Below are positions 7,374 to 15,112 of a DNA stretch of 32,183 nucleotides, piece after piece. The stretch covers positions 1 through 32,183 of IMG/VR virus record IMGVR_UViG_3300043436_002413. One strand, 5' to 3'. Under the pieces are notes generated by a model. The model was not told the DNA's origin. It worked only from the letters and a program-made list of their open reading frames with translations, and made no database searches. The translations under genes and the position numbers were made by a program. Every line of letters starts with the position of its first letter. Within the stretch, counting starts at the first letter, position 1. This stretch comes from a virus.

Positions 7374-8435
7374 ATGACTGAAGTTGCACCCGGCGGCGGA
7401 CTGAATACATTCATCCCCACCTTCTCGCCCGCTACGGGCCAGATCCAGATCGAGTTCACCCGTTCGGTGAACAAGTTCCCCCTGACCCGCTACAGCCAGA
7501 TCGTGCCTGTGCAGGCAATGGCGGGTTACTACCTCGCCATCGACGAGGAGGAGACTGCTCGCGTCGTGCAGACGCAGGATCAGTTGTGGCCGCTCGGCGA
7601 AGATCGTCCGACTGGCATCAACAGCGACTTCGACTTCAAGTCGTTCGCTTGCGCCCGCTACCAGTCGTCCTTCCACATCCCGCAGGAGACTGCTCGTCAG
7701 GCTCAATGGGACATCGTGGCTAGCCATGCTCGTATCGCTGCTGCGAAGATGATGACTCATCGCGGCGTGCGACTGGCAACCACGATCACGACCATTGGCA
7801 ATTACGCTGCCGACTACAGCGGCGGCTCCTACAGCGCATCTTCGGGCGTTGGCTACTACAACAACGCAACGAAGTTGATGAACAGCGACCTTGCGGATTC
7901 TGGCGATCAGGTGCAGAAGTTGTTCCGCACCGCTGCCGAGAAGATCGTGCAGGCGACCAACGCTGCCGTCAGCCCGAGCGACATCTGCGCGGTGATGAAT
8001 CCCACCACCGCCCGAATCATCGCATCGACTGAAGGCGTGCGCGACTATGTGAAGAACTACCCCGCCGCGTTCAATTTCCTTCAGGGTGACGCGCAGTTCG
8101 CCACCTATGGCCTGCCCAGCCAGTTGTTCGGCGTGCAGGTGGTGGTCGATGACACCGTGCGCGTTACGAATCGCAAGGGTTCGACCAAGGCGACCAGTTT
8201 CTTCTACGGCGATGCCTCGGCTCCCGCGATTGCGTTCGTCAGCCGTCCCGGCGGTCTGGTGGGCAATGAAGGCCCGTCCTTCAGCAGCCTCACGATCTTC
8301 GCATACGAGGACATGACCGTGGAGACTCTGGACGATCCGTGGAACCGCCGCGTCAAGGGCAGCGTGACCGACAACAGCGCAACGGTGATGACCTCGCCGC
8401 TGTCGAGCCTGTATGTCGCCGACATCCTCACCTGA
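7374..8435 (+). CDS. Major capsid protein
   Basis: 353 residues, strong ribosome site AAGGAG at 7359-7364. Length, order after protease, scaffold and decoration genes, and the following terminator all mark it as the major capsid protein; it should have the HK97 fold. Features seen: RSVNKFPLTRYSQIVPVQ near the start, a long helix (QETARQAQWDIVASHARIAA), ICAVMNPTTARII and a late GGLVGNEGPSFSSLTIFAYEDM segment. The N-terminus carries APGGGLNTFIP, almost the same as GVGGGLNTFVP at the protease-scaffold junction. There is no long N-terminal delta domain of the HK97 kind, in keeping with a separate scaffold. I cannot assign it to a named capsid family by eye. Confidence 0.85.
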   Translation: MTEVAPGGGLNTFIPTFSPATGQIQIEFTRSVNKFPLTRYSQIVPVQAMAGYYLAIDEEETARVVQTQDQLWPLGEDRPTGINSDFDFKSFACARYQSSFHIPQETARQAQWDIVASHARIAAAKMMTHRGVRLATTITTIGNYAADYSGGSYSASSGVGYYNNATKLMNSDLADSGDQVQKLFRTAAEKIVQATNAAVSPSDICAVMNPTTARIIASTEGVRDYVKNYPAAFNFLQGDAQFATYGLPSQLFGVQVVVDDTVRVTNRKGSTKATSFFYGDASAPAIAFVSRPGGLVGNEGPSFSSLTIFAYEDMTVETLDDPWNRRVKGSVTDNSATVMTSPLSSLYVADILT

Positions 8436-8457
8436 TCGGCTCTGACTCTGCAACTTC

Positions 8458-8488
8458 AGGGCCGCTCCGCTAACCCCGGGGCGGCCCT
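8458..8488 (+). terminator. Hairpin terminator after the capsid gene
   Basis: A 12-base-pair stem with one G-T pair (8458-8469 with 8477-8488), a seven-base loop, then ATTTC. It lies 22 bases after the capsid stop. The T tract is short, so termination is probably partial, which would lower transcription of the downstream head-completion and tail genes relative to the capsid. The hairpin at 25534-25565 ends in the same CTATTTC. Confidence 0.75.
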
Positions 8489-8508
8489 ATTTCATGGAGG
8501 ACTGAACT

Positions 8509-9000
8509 ATGCCAATGGCGCAACTGCTATCGAACACGCTCTTCGTCCGATACGCCGACGAGCGATTGCTGAAGGAACTAGCGACCGACACCAACGCGGA
8601 TGGCACGATTTCTTCGTCCGACATCATCACGGAAGCCCTGCTTCGTGGCGGCGAGGAGGTGGCGAGCGCGGCTACCCGGTCGAACGCCTACACCGTCAGC
8701 GAACTAGAGGCTCTGGCTACGGACGGCAACGCGCTAGTGCGCGGGCTGGTGGCCGATCTGGCTCTGTGCTTCCTGTTTGAGCGGCGCGGCGGGGATGTGC
8801 CGGAGTCCGTCAAGGCCAAAGCCAATAGGGCGCAGGAGGCTCTAGGATCGCTCCGGGACGGCAAGAGGGTGTTTGCCGTGGATGCCAACCGAGGGGCTGG
8901 GACGGCCTCTGTGGCTGTTATAACGGCCTCCACGCGGGGAAGCCTGCACATGGCCTCGGATGACTCGTTCTACCCGCCCCGGCGCACGCAGGCGTACTGA
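8509..9000 (+). CDS. DUF1320/Mu gp36-like head completion protein
   Basis: 163 residues; ribosome site GGAGG at 8496-8500. A helical protein with the layout of DUF1320: YADERLLKELATDTNADG, SSSDIITEALLRGGEEVASA, LVRGLVADLALCFLFERR and a final AQEALGSLRDGKRVF. Family members sit after the capsid gene and act as adaptors joining the portal ring to the tail. The start at 8509 has the best ribosome site; ATG 8515 is possible. The stop overlaps the next start (TGATG). Confidence 0.72.
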   Translation: MPMAQLLSNTLFVRYADERLLKELATDTNADGTISSSDIITEALLRGGEEVASAATRSNAYTVSELEALATDGNALVRGLVADLALCFLFERRGGDVPESVKAKANRAQEALGSLRDGKRVFAVDANRGAGTASVAVITASTRGSLHMASDDSFYPPRRTQAY

Positions 9001-9530
9001 TGGATCTAGGGCGCGAACTAGTCCGGCGGCTGGGCAGCAAGGGGGCCAATGTGGCTCTTGTGCTGGTCAAGCAGGCCAAGCAGCGCATCCGCACGCGAGG
9101 CGCGGATGTGGGCGGCTACGCCCGCCTGTGGGCCGACACGGCCACCATCAAGGTTTGGAAGGGCCGGGGCAAGAACCGTAAGCAGGTCGATCTGCCCCAC
9201 TACCGGGCTGGTGGCGTGCCGCTGGCCGACACGGGCAATCTCCTCCAGAGCCTGAACGGGACGATTCAGGAGATCCCGAACGGCGTGCGTCTGTTCCTGC
9301 GCGGCCCGCTCTATGCGGTGTTCCAGCATCACGGCTTCAAGACGAGCGGCGGCAACTTCATCCCGTTCACCCGTGGTGCTGTCCGGCGCGATCCCAAGGC
9401 ACTCAAGGCTAGAGAGTATGTGTACGCGAAGAGCGGCGTAACCGTCCCGCCTCGCCCCATCTTCGCCATGCCATCGACTGCGAAGGCCGAGTTGGCTCGC
9501 GCTATCGCTCGCGCTCTGGGTGCGCGTTAG
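9000..9530 (+). CDS. Tail completion / virion morphogenesis protein (Mu gpG/HK97 gp10-like)
   Basis: 176 residues, start overlapping the previous stop. The N-terminal helix (RRLGSKGANVALVLVKQAKQ) is followed by a beta-rich core with PLADTGNLLQSLNG, GPLYAVFQHHGFKT and VPPRPIFAMPS; the last resembles the PxRPF segment shared by gpG and HK97 gp10-like proteins, followed by a C-terminal helix. These proteins close the head-to-tail joint. Position between DUF1320 and the tail tube fits exactly. Which of the related families it belongs to is uncertain. Confidence 0.7.
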   Translation: MDLGRELVRRLGSKGANVALVLVKQAKQRIRTRGADVGGYARLWADTATIKVWKGRGKNRKQVDLPHYRAGGVPLADTGNLLQSLNGTIQEIPNGVRLFLRGPLYAVFQHHGFKTSGGNFIPFTRGAVRRDPKALKAREYVYAKSGVTVPPRPIFAMPSTAKAELARAIARALGAR

Positions 9531-9551
9531 AATCAAACAGGAGGAATCCCA

Positions 9552-10070
9552 ATGGCAACAGCATTCGAAGTCACAGGCCCGCACACCATCCAGATGAAGG
9601 CCGCAGGCGGCTCATACGCCACGGTCGGTCGCGGCGATAACGACGACCTGTTCCGTATTGAGAGCGAATATCAGTATGTGGACATCTTCACGAATGAGTT
9701 TGGCACGATGCCAGCGGAAGTCATCCGCACGGGCGCAAAGGCGACCGTTTCGTTCTCGCTGGTGCTGATTGATCGCACCAACTTTGAGACTGTGATTGCT
9801 GCCATCGACGGCGGACAGACCAGCGGAACCTACGCATACCCCAAGGTTGGTTCGGTTCTGAAGCCCGGTATCACGGGCGACACTACCTTCAGCGTCAAAC
9901 TGCTGCCAGACAGCACGGCGGCGGGACAGAAGACCGTGGAGGTGTTCCGTTGCCGCCTGCTGGCTCTCAACCATACCGACTTCGGCAACAAGGCCAACCG
10001 GATCGTGGTTCGTGCAGAAGCCCTGCCGGACGCAGACGCGGCTGACAGCACGGTGTATACAATCACCTGA
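9552..10070 (+). CDS. Major tail tube protein (putative)
   Basis: 172 residues with a strong ribosome site (AGGAGGAA, nine bases upstream). A beta-rich sequence with a central KATVSFSLVLIDRTNFE and a C-terminal RIVVRAEALPDADA segment, consistent with the tail tube fold. Tube proteins polymerise into the channel for DNA. The evidence is mainly positional: it directly precedes the frameshifted chaperone pair, as in lambda-like phages, and the strong ribosome site suits an abundant protein. No sheath gene is present, so the tail is probably non-contractile. Confidence 0.65.
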   Translation: MATAFEVTGPHTIQMKAAGGSYATVGRGDNDDLFRIESEYQYVDIFTNEFGTMPAEVIRTGAKATVSFSLVLIDRTNFETVIAAIDGGQTSGTYAYPKVGSVLKPGITGDTTFSVKLLPDSTAAGQKTVEVFRCRLLALNHTDFGNKANRIVVRAEALPDADAADSTVYTIT

Positions 10071-10324
10071 TGACCGAAAACCAGTTCATTCAGGAATACC
10101 CCGTCGGCGACAAGGTGGTGAAGATCGACGCGCTATTGGTTCTCTCTGAACTCACCATGATGGGAGCCGAGGAGAATCCGACGCGCGAGAACTTGATTCA
10201 AGCCACGCGCAACGCCATTCGTCCGCAGTCCGAGGCCGAGGCTTTGACTCCCACCGAAACGCTTGCTCTTGCGCTTCGCGTGACGATGAGCCTCAAGTCC
10301 TTGGGAAACGCTGGCGCACCGTAG
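10070..10324 (+). CDS. Tail assembly chaperone, short product (gpG-like)
   Basis: 84 residues, starting at the last base of the tube gene stop. Acidic and helical (VVKIDALLVLSELTMMGAEE, SLKSLGNAGAP). Two bases before the end of the Leu-Gly-Asn codons lies the slippery sequence GGGAAAC at 10303-10309, so most ribosomes should stop at TAG 10322-10324 and some shift into the next frame. In lambda the short form binds the tape measure during assembly. Identification rests on position and on the frameshift signal rather than on sequence similarity. Confidence 0.75.
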   Translation: MTENQFIQEYPVGDKVVKIDALLVLSELTMMGAEENPTRENLIQATRNAIRPQSEAEALTPTETLALALRVTMSLKSLGNAGAP

Positions 10325-10578
10325 CGATATTCGCCGCTGTCTACGGTGTTACTCCTTGGCAACTGCCTGCCGATGTTGCCTTGGGAATGATGGCGAACCT
10401 TGGAGTTGCAAACGCATGGAAGGCTGTGCCAATCATGCAGGGCGTTGGAATCGTGATGAGCGGCAAGGATGCGCTCACGAACTTTGCGCCGTCGCTGGTG
10501 GGCAAGAAACCTAGCGTCAAGGCGCAGATTGCGGCATCATTGGACGCATTGAGGACTAACCAATGGCAATCTCGCTGA
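10070..10578 (+). CDS. Tail assembly chaperone, -1 frameshift fusion (gpGT-like)
   Basis: Predicted product of joining 10070-10309 to 10309-10578: 80 residues of the short form, then 89 residues read in the -1 frame (RWRTVAIFAAVYGVTPWQLP ... SLDALRTNQWQSR). The -1 frame is open from upstream of the slip site to 10578 and has no sensible start of its own; its TTG/ATG codons begin well inside the domain. The segment YGVTPWQLPADVALGMM is helical and resembles the second domain of other chaperone pairs. Lambda makes its fusion at G GGA AAG in a small percentage of passes. The end overlaps the next gene by 16 bases. Confidence 0.78.
10303..10348 (+). promoter_or_regulatory. -1 programmed frameshift site with downstream hairpin
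   Basis: The heptamer G GGA AAC (10303-10309) is in the right phase for both tRNAs to slip back one base. Seven bases further on, a perfect eight-base-pair stem (CACCGTAG 10317-10324 with CTACGGTG 10341-10348, 16-base loop) can form and contains the zero-frame stop codon. Heptamer, spacing and stem all match known stimulators of frameshifting. Confidence 0.85.
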
Positions 10579-11843
10579 CCACGCTCTACAACCGAATTGG
10601 CAAACTGATGGGGATGGCGAAGGCGCAGATTGACGCGCGCAATACGCTCCTCGACCGGGTGAAGGGTACAGGCTCCTTCACCTCCTCCGGTCTTGACGCG
10701 CAGTACGACGCATCGACGCGCTACATGATCTCGCAGGTTCTTGACTACTTCCTGAACCTGACCGCGACCACAGATTCTTCCGTGCAGCGCGTCATCGACT
10801 CGGGAGCAAAGACGCTGATCGAAATGATCTACGCGGACAATGCCAACATCTACAAGGCGGTCACGCCTTCGATGGTGGAACTGAATCGCCAGATGCGAGC
10901 GGCTAGTCAGACCATCTATCAGAATGTCATCACGCAGGGCAGCGTGTCCTATGCGGCTGCAAATGTCGGCACGGGCAAGATCATTCTCCACGGCACGCCG
11001 TCGCAGATGTCTCCAACCGAGACGATTCGGATTCAATGCGTCAGCGACACCACGACGGGCGCAACTCTGGGCCGCGAGGTGTTTCAGATCACGGGCGGCA
11101 CGCGGGTGACGGATGTGACCTCCTACGACTGGCCGGGTGGTAGTGGCGCAGCCCTGACGCTTGCGAGCAGCGACTACAACGATTCGCAGAACACGCTGAC
11201 CAACGGCGGCTTTGATTCCTTCACGGGTGGCGTGCCGGATAGTTGGACGGTTGTGACTGGTGCTGCATCTCTATCTCAACTGTCTACAGGAACATTCCGC
11301 AACGGTTCTGCGCTTCAGCACAGCGGATCTGTTACTGGAACAATCTCGCAGACGAGCGCACAAGTTGTGCTTGGCCCCGGAAAAAGAATTATCTATGGGT
11401 TTTGGGCCAAGAAAGTGAGCGGAACGCAGACTCGCGATTTGGCAATGGCATTGACAACTCCCAACGGAGATTTGGTTGAGTCAGATGCAGCGTTGCTCAC
11501 AACATCGTGGGCATTGAATGTGTTCTCGTATCAAATGCCATTCGATGCACCTGCAACAACAGTCACGATGGAGTTCCGCTTTGATCAGGATGTGGGCTGC
11601 GTCAAGGCCATCGACTGCGCGTTCGTGTTTGTGCCTCCGCAGGCTGGCACGAACGGCCAGTTCATCCAGATCATCGGAGGAGATGTTGACTGGCGCATCG
11701 GCGACTACGCGACGGTGGCGATCTCCAACAACTACCAGTCGAATGTCCTGACCTACACCGAGCGGTTCTTCGCTCCGTTTGCCAACGGAATTGAACTTCC
11801 AACGGGTTCGACTGGCACGATCACAAACAGCGTCATCCCGTGA
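10563..11843 (+). CDS. Structural protein with CBM4/9-like domain (paralogue 1)
   Basis: 426 residues. N-terminal half helical (residues 1-135), then a beta domain (ETIRIQCVSDT, YDWPGGSG), then an inserted jelly-roll-like segment at about 215-355 that starts LTNGGFDSFTGGVPDSWTVV, the typical opening of CBM4/9 carbohydrate-binding domains, and a C-terminal beta region (DVDWRIGDYATVAI). The whole layout matches the protein at 18919-20283. The carbohydrate-binding part is lower in GC (about 51% by hand over 11281-11520) than the preceding part (about 68% over 11041-11160), so it may have been acquired separately. A tail or head surface role in glycan binding is inferred. Its place between chaperone and tape measure is unusual. 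Confidence 0.62.
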   Translation: MAISLTTLYNRIGKLMGMAKAQIDARNTLLDRVKGTGSFTSSGLDAQYDASTRYMISQVLDYFLNLTATTDSSVQRVIDSGAKTLIEMIYADNANIYKAVTPSMVELNRQMRAASQTIYQNVITQGSVSYAAANVGTGKIILHGTPSQMSPTETIRIQCVSDTTTGATLGREVFQITGGTRVTDVTSYDWPGGSGAALTLASSDYNDSQNTLTNGGFDSFTGGVPDSWTVVTGAASLSQLSTGTFRNGSALQHSGSVTGTISQTSAQVVLGPGKRIIYGFWAKKVSGTQTRDLAMALTTPNGDLVESDAALLTTSWALNVFSYQMPFDAPATTVTMEFRFDQDVGCVKAIDCAFVFVPPQAGTNGQFIQIIGGDVDWRIGDYATVAISNNYQSNVLTYTERFFAPFANGIELPTGSTGTITNSVIP

Positions 11844-12301
11844 GCAGCATTACCACCAGCACGACGCTCGGTGCGTTCTTCTCCGCCATCGCGGGACGGA
11901 TTGCAACGCAACTCTCCTACGCATCCAATCGCGTGTTCGTCGTGGACAAGTTGCGATTGCAGGATTCGGCTGTTCCGAACATTCAGATCGAACCCATCAG
12001 CCTGTCGGCTGCTGGCGACATGTCGGGCTTGAATGTGTCGCTCATCGACTACCGAGTGCATGCCGTGGTGAAGGTTGAGTACGACTTCGCCAAGCGCATG
12101 ACCGAAAGCCTTGTAGACAACAAGAGCGCGTTCTTGACCGCCAACGCTGCTGCCGAAGCCTTGATCGGCTATGTGCCGAACACGGGTAGCAGCGGTCAGG
12201 TATGGATGAAGATCGACGCAGGCACGCACGATGACACGACCGGGATGGTGAGTGCATCGGCGACCATGCGTTCATTTGTGAGGATCATGGCCGATGGCTG
12301 A
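11840..12301 (+). CDS. Small tail protein, possibly tail terminator
   Basis: 153 residues, GTG start within the previous stop (GTGA). Begins with a helix (LGAFFSAIAGRIATQL), followed by alternating strands (RVFVVDKLRLQD, IQIEPISL, YRVHAVVKVEYDF) and a helix (AFLTANAAAEALIGY). This helix-sheet-helix layout and the length suit a gpU-type tail terminator, which is otherwise missing from the window. No signature motif is visible, so the proposal rests on size, predicted fold and position. Confidence 0.4.
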   Translation: MSSITTSTTLGAFFSAIAGRIATQLSYASNRVFVVDKLRLQDSAVPNIQIEPISLSAAGDMSGLNVSLIDYRVHAVVKVEYDFAKRMTESLVDNKSAFLTANAAAEALIGYVPNTGSSGQVWMKIDAGTHDDTTGMVSASATMRSFVRIMADG

Positions 12302-13268
12302 CGAATCCCTTGGACACATTGACCTTCGCGTGATCTCGTCCGCTATCACGGGCGGCGCAGGCGGCGGTGCGGGCGCAGAGTCTCCAATCAAGAAGGCGGA
12401 GAAATTTGCGCTTGAGCCGTTGAAGGGCGTTGAGGAAGCCTTCAAGAAGTTTGGAACGCTCAAGGATGTGTTCACTTCCATCACGCAGGGAGGCGGCATT
12501 CGCGGAACATTGAGCGCGGCTGGCGGTGCTGCCGAAGCCATCGGAGCGGCTGGTGCGGGTGGCGTTGGTACGGCTGCGCTCGTCGGCGGTGTCGCGGCAA
12601 TCGGAATCGCTGTGGCGGGCGTGACCGCGATTGTGGCTGGCATCAGTTCTCTGGTCAGCAATGTCCTGTCGCGTGTTTCCGAACTCGCGCGAGTCAATGC
12701 AGCGATGGCGAATGAGAATGCCCTGAACAAGTTGGGCGAACTCCAGCGCGACATGAAAGAGGCCAAGATTCTTGGCCCGCTGTACACGACCGTTTCGACC
12801 ATCTGGCGCAGCATCATGAACGGCGTTCAGCCCATCATGCTGTTCATCAAGACGGCTCTGATGGCTATCGTCATTCCGATTCTCAAACTGGTTGAACTAG
12901 GCGTGTCGATCATCGCCACGGTCATCCAATGGATTGCCGGAATCCTTGGCAGCATCCTGTCCGTGATTGGGCAGGGACTCCAGACGCTCGGCTCCATGCT
13001 GTCCGCGCTTTCGACCAACATTCCGTCATGGATGGATCCGGGCGGCATCCTCGCGGGTATGGCGAACGCTATCGGTACTGGCTTCTCGTCTGTTGGTGCT
13101 GGTGTCTCACAGGTTGGCGGCACGCTGCTCAACATCTCGCAGATGGTCAAGCAGGCAACGCAGAAGCAGAATGTCAACGCATGGGCGACGGACACGCTTG
13201 ATGCGCTTGCGGCTGGTATCGGTGCGAGCGCATCGCATGGATACAGGACAAGGAGTGCCGTACCTTGA
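12294..13268 (+). CDS. Tape measure protein (short)
   Basis: 324 residues, start eight bases inside the previous gene. Ala/Gly-rich helix (TAALVGGVAAIGIAVAGVTAIVAGI, in pieces) and several further hydrophobic helices (IMLFIKTALMAIVIPILKLV, IIATVIQWIAGILGSILSV) are typical of tape measure proteins, which set tail length and help form the DNA channel in the host membrane. At roughly 1.5 angstrom per residue the tail would be about 50 nm or less, short for a siphovirus. It is followed by large tail-tip genes, as expected. The assignment would fail only if a longer tape measure existed elsewhere, and none is visible. Confidence 0.7.
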   Translation: MADESLGHIDLRVISSAITGGAGGGAGAESPIKKAEKFALEPLKGVEEAFKKFGTLKDVFTSITQGGGIRGTLSAAGGAAEAIGAAGAGGVGTAALVGGVAAIGIAVAGVTAIVAGISSLVSNVLSRVSELARVNAAMANENALNKLGELQRDMKEAKILGPLYTTVSTIWRSIMNGVQPIMLFIKTALMAIVIPILKLVELGVSIIATVIQWIAGILGSILSVIGQGLQTLGSMLSALSTNIPSWMDPGGILAGMANAIGTGFSSVGAGVSQVGGTLLNISQMVKQATQKQNVNAWATDTLDALAAGIGASASHGYRTRSAVP

Positions 13269-15112
13269 AACTTCGCTACACCCCTCCGGCTGCTTCTGGC
13301 GGTACTGCGACTGCTTACACGCTGACTGGCGTGAAGGTGACGCGGTTCAATGTGGAAAATCTCTACGAGGGCGACGGATTCAATCGAACCGGGCGCAAGC
13401 AGACGATTGAGGGAACCGGATACATCGAAGGCAACCCGTTCTCAAGCGGCAGCGGTGCGATTGACCTCATCCGCAACCAGTTCAACGCGCCGCGCGGCAA
13501 GTTGGAGTTCCAGTTCGATGACGCGACCGGGACTTGGTACACGCTGGCAAACGGATCGGATGACACCACGGTTGGTGACACACGAAACGGCCCAATTCCA
13601 TCTGTGAACATCACAGACATCCACGGCGGTTCTGGCGCGACCGTTTCGCTTGTGTCGTTCACCTACTCATTCTTTGGTTGTGGTGGCACGCGCATTCAGC
13701 GGTTCGACATGAGCGTGTCGCAGTCGATTGATGAGGCTGGCTTCATCACGATGACGCGCAGCGGCACGCTGACGGTATCGAACCGCAAGCCAACCAGCAC
13801 TAGCGGAACCACCGCGCCATACAAGAACAGCAACCCGGAAGTCCTTCCGAGCGTGCCGACCAACGGTGCAGTAACGCCCGATGCAGGCAACTCGCCGGAC
13901 ATGTATCGCGCTCTCATCTCCGGCAAGCCATTCGATGGCTTCCGGCGAATGCGGCAGGACTACACGCTGTCTGCGGATTTGCGAACGCTGACATTCAGCA
14001 TTGAAGATCGGCTTGTGTTCCGCGAACTGAAGTTCCCGGTGCTGATGGGCGATGCTTCGTTCTCTTACGAGCGCAGTTTAGACAGCCCGCTAGGCACGAA
14101 GAACTTCACCGCCACCTTTGAAGGCGATGTCAAGACGGAGCCGCGCGATCTGCTGAAGGTCGCAATCGAAGCGGCCGCATCTCGCATCGACTTCAAGAAT
14201 GATCTTGTGCAGTCGATGTCGATTACGGAACCGAACATCTTCACGCGCAACAAGATCGAACTCAAGGTGACGGCGCAAGGCCAGTCCTCCGAGACTCTAG
14301 ATCCTTCCATCGTCAAGCAAGCCTTTGCAGATCCGCACACGGCTGGAGCAAGCAAATATGTTGCCGCGTATCCCAACGGCGGCACATTCGTTTCGGACAC
14401 ATCGGGCCTTGTGTTCGATCCTTGCATTCTGCCGGACATCATTCAGACAGTCGTGTATGGGAACGCAGAGGACAAGGACACCAAGACTCTTGTTGTTGCC
14501 ACGAAGCAGCCTGACGCAGAAGTGAAGAAGGCGGATGGATCTTCAGTCACCAAGCCCGTTGTAACAGATGGCAAGATCAAGAACACAAACAACGCCATCA
14601 AGCATCTGGAGACGGAGACGATCTACAACCACGCAGACTCCGGCCTAGACATGCTTGAGACTTGCGGCGGCATCGTGCAGTTCCCGTTCCAGACCCGCCT
14701 ACCCGTGGTCATCGTGAAGCAGACCATCAAGATGGTGTCTACCGAACGAAACCCACCGATCCCGTGGGAAGACATCAGGGAAGAGGGCGTGGTCATCACG
14801 CAACAGATCAGCATCAAGAATACGACTGTCGATGCTTCCGGCAAACCCACCTTCGCAATCGTGGCTGTGCGCGAGATCCGATTGAATGTGGCATCTAGCA
14901 CAAGCACGCGCCGCTATGTGGACACGGACGGGTCGGGCAGGCCCAACCAGCGCAAGGTGTTTGCGCCAGCGTCGGTCAATTCGCCGCGCAGCCTGTACGC
15001 TAGCGGCAACACCTACGATGCCCAGTCTGACTACACGGGCACGGCAAGCGTGATGGACTACTTCGTGAAGAAGAATGCTGGTAGCAGCGGATCAGGCGGA
15101 ACAACTGCATGA
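13265..15112 (+). CDS. Large beta-rich tail protein (possible distal tail protein)
   Basis: 615 residues, TTG start overlapping the tape measure stop (TTGA), with ribosome site AAGGAG at 13250-13255. Almost entirely beta-strand and Gly/Thr/Ser-rich, with no transmembrane or enzyme motif. The N-terminal part (LTGVKVTRFNVENLYEGDGF) and middle (YTLSADLRTLTFSIEDRLVF) suggest stacked beta domains. The gene after the tape measure usually encodes the distal tail ring that opens the baseplate; the length here is about twice that of a simple distal tail protein, so extra domains are present. No family recognised. Confidence 0.5.
   Translation: MKLRYTPPAASGGTATAYTLTGVKVTRFNVENLYEGDGFNRTGRKQTIEGTGYIEGNPFSSGSGAIDLIRNQFNAPRGKLEFQFDDATGTWYTLANGSDDTTVGDTRNGPIPSVNITDIHGGSGATVSLVSFTYSFFGCGGTRIQRFDMSVSQSIDEAGFITMTRSGTLTVSNRKPTSTSGTTAPYKNSNPEVLPSVPTNGAVTPDAGNSPDMYRALISGKPFDGFRRMRQDYTLSADLRTLTFSIEDRLVFRELKFPVLMGDASFSYERSLDSPLGTKNFTATFEGDVKTEPRDLLKVAIEAAASRIDFKNDLVQSMSITEPNIFTRNKIELKVTAQGQSSETLDPSIVKQAFADPHTAGASKYVAAYPNGGTFVSDTSGLVFDPCILPDIIQTVVYGNAEDKDTKTLVVATKQPDAEVKKADGSSVTKPVVTDGKIKNTNNAIKHLETETIYNHADSGLDMLETCGGIVQFPFQTRLPVVIVKQTIKMVSTERNPPIPWEDIREEGVVITQQISIKNTTVDASGKPTFAIVAVREIRLNVASSTSTRRYVDTDGSGRPNQRKVFAPASVNSPRSLYASGNTYDAQSDYTGTASVMDYFVKKNAGSSGSGGTTA

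Noticed and set aside
10381-10578. Separate small gene starting at TTG 10381
   Set aside because: The frame is open far upstream and is entered by the -1 frameshift; the TTG has no ribosome site and lies inside the domain.
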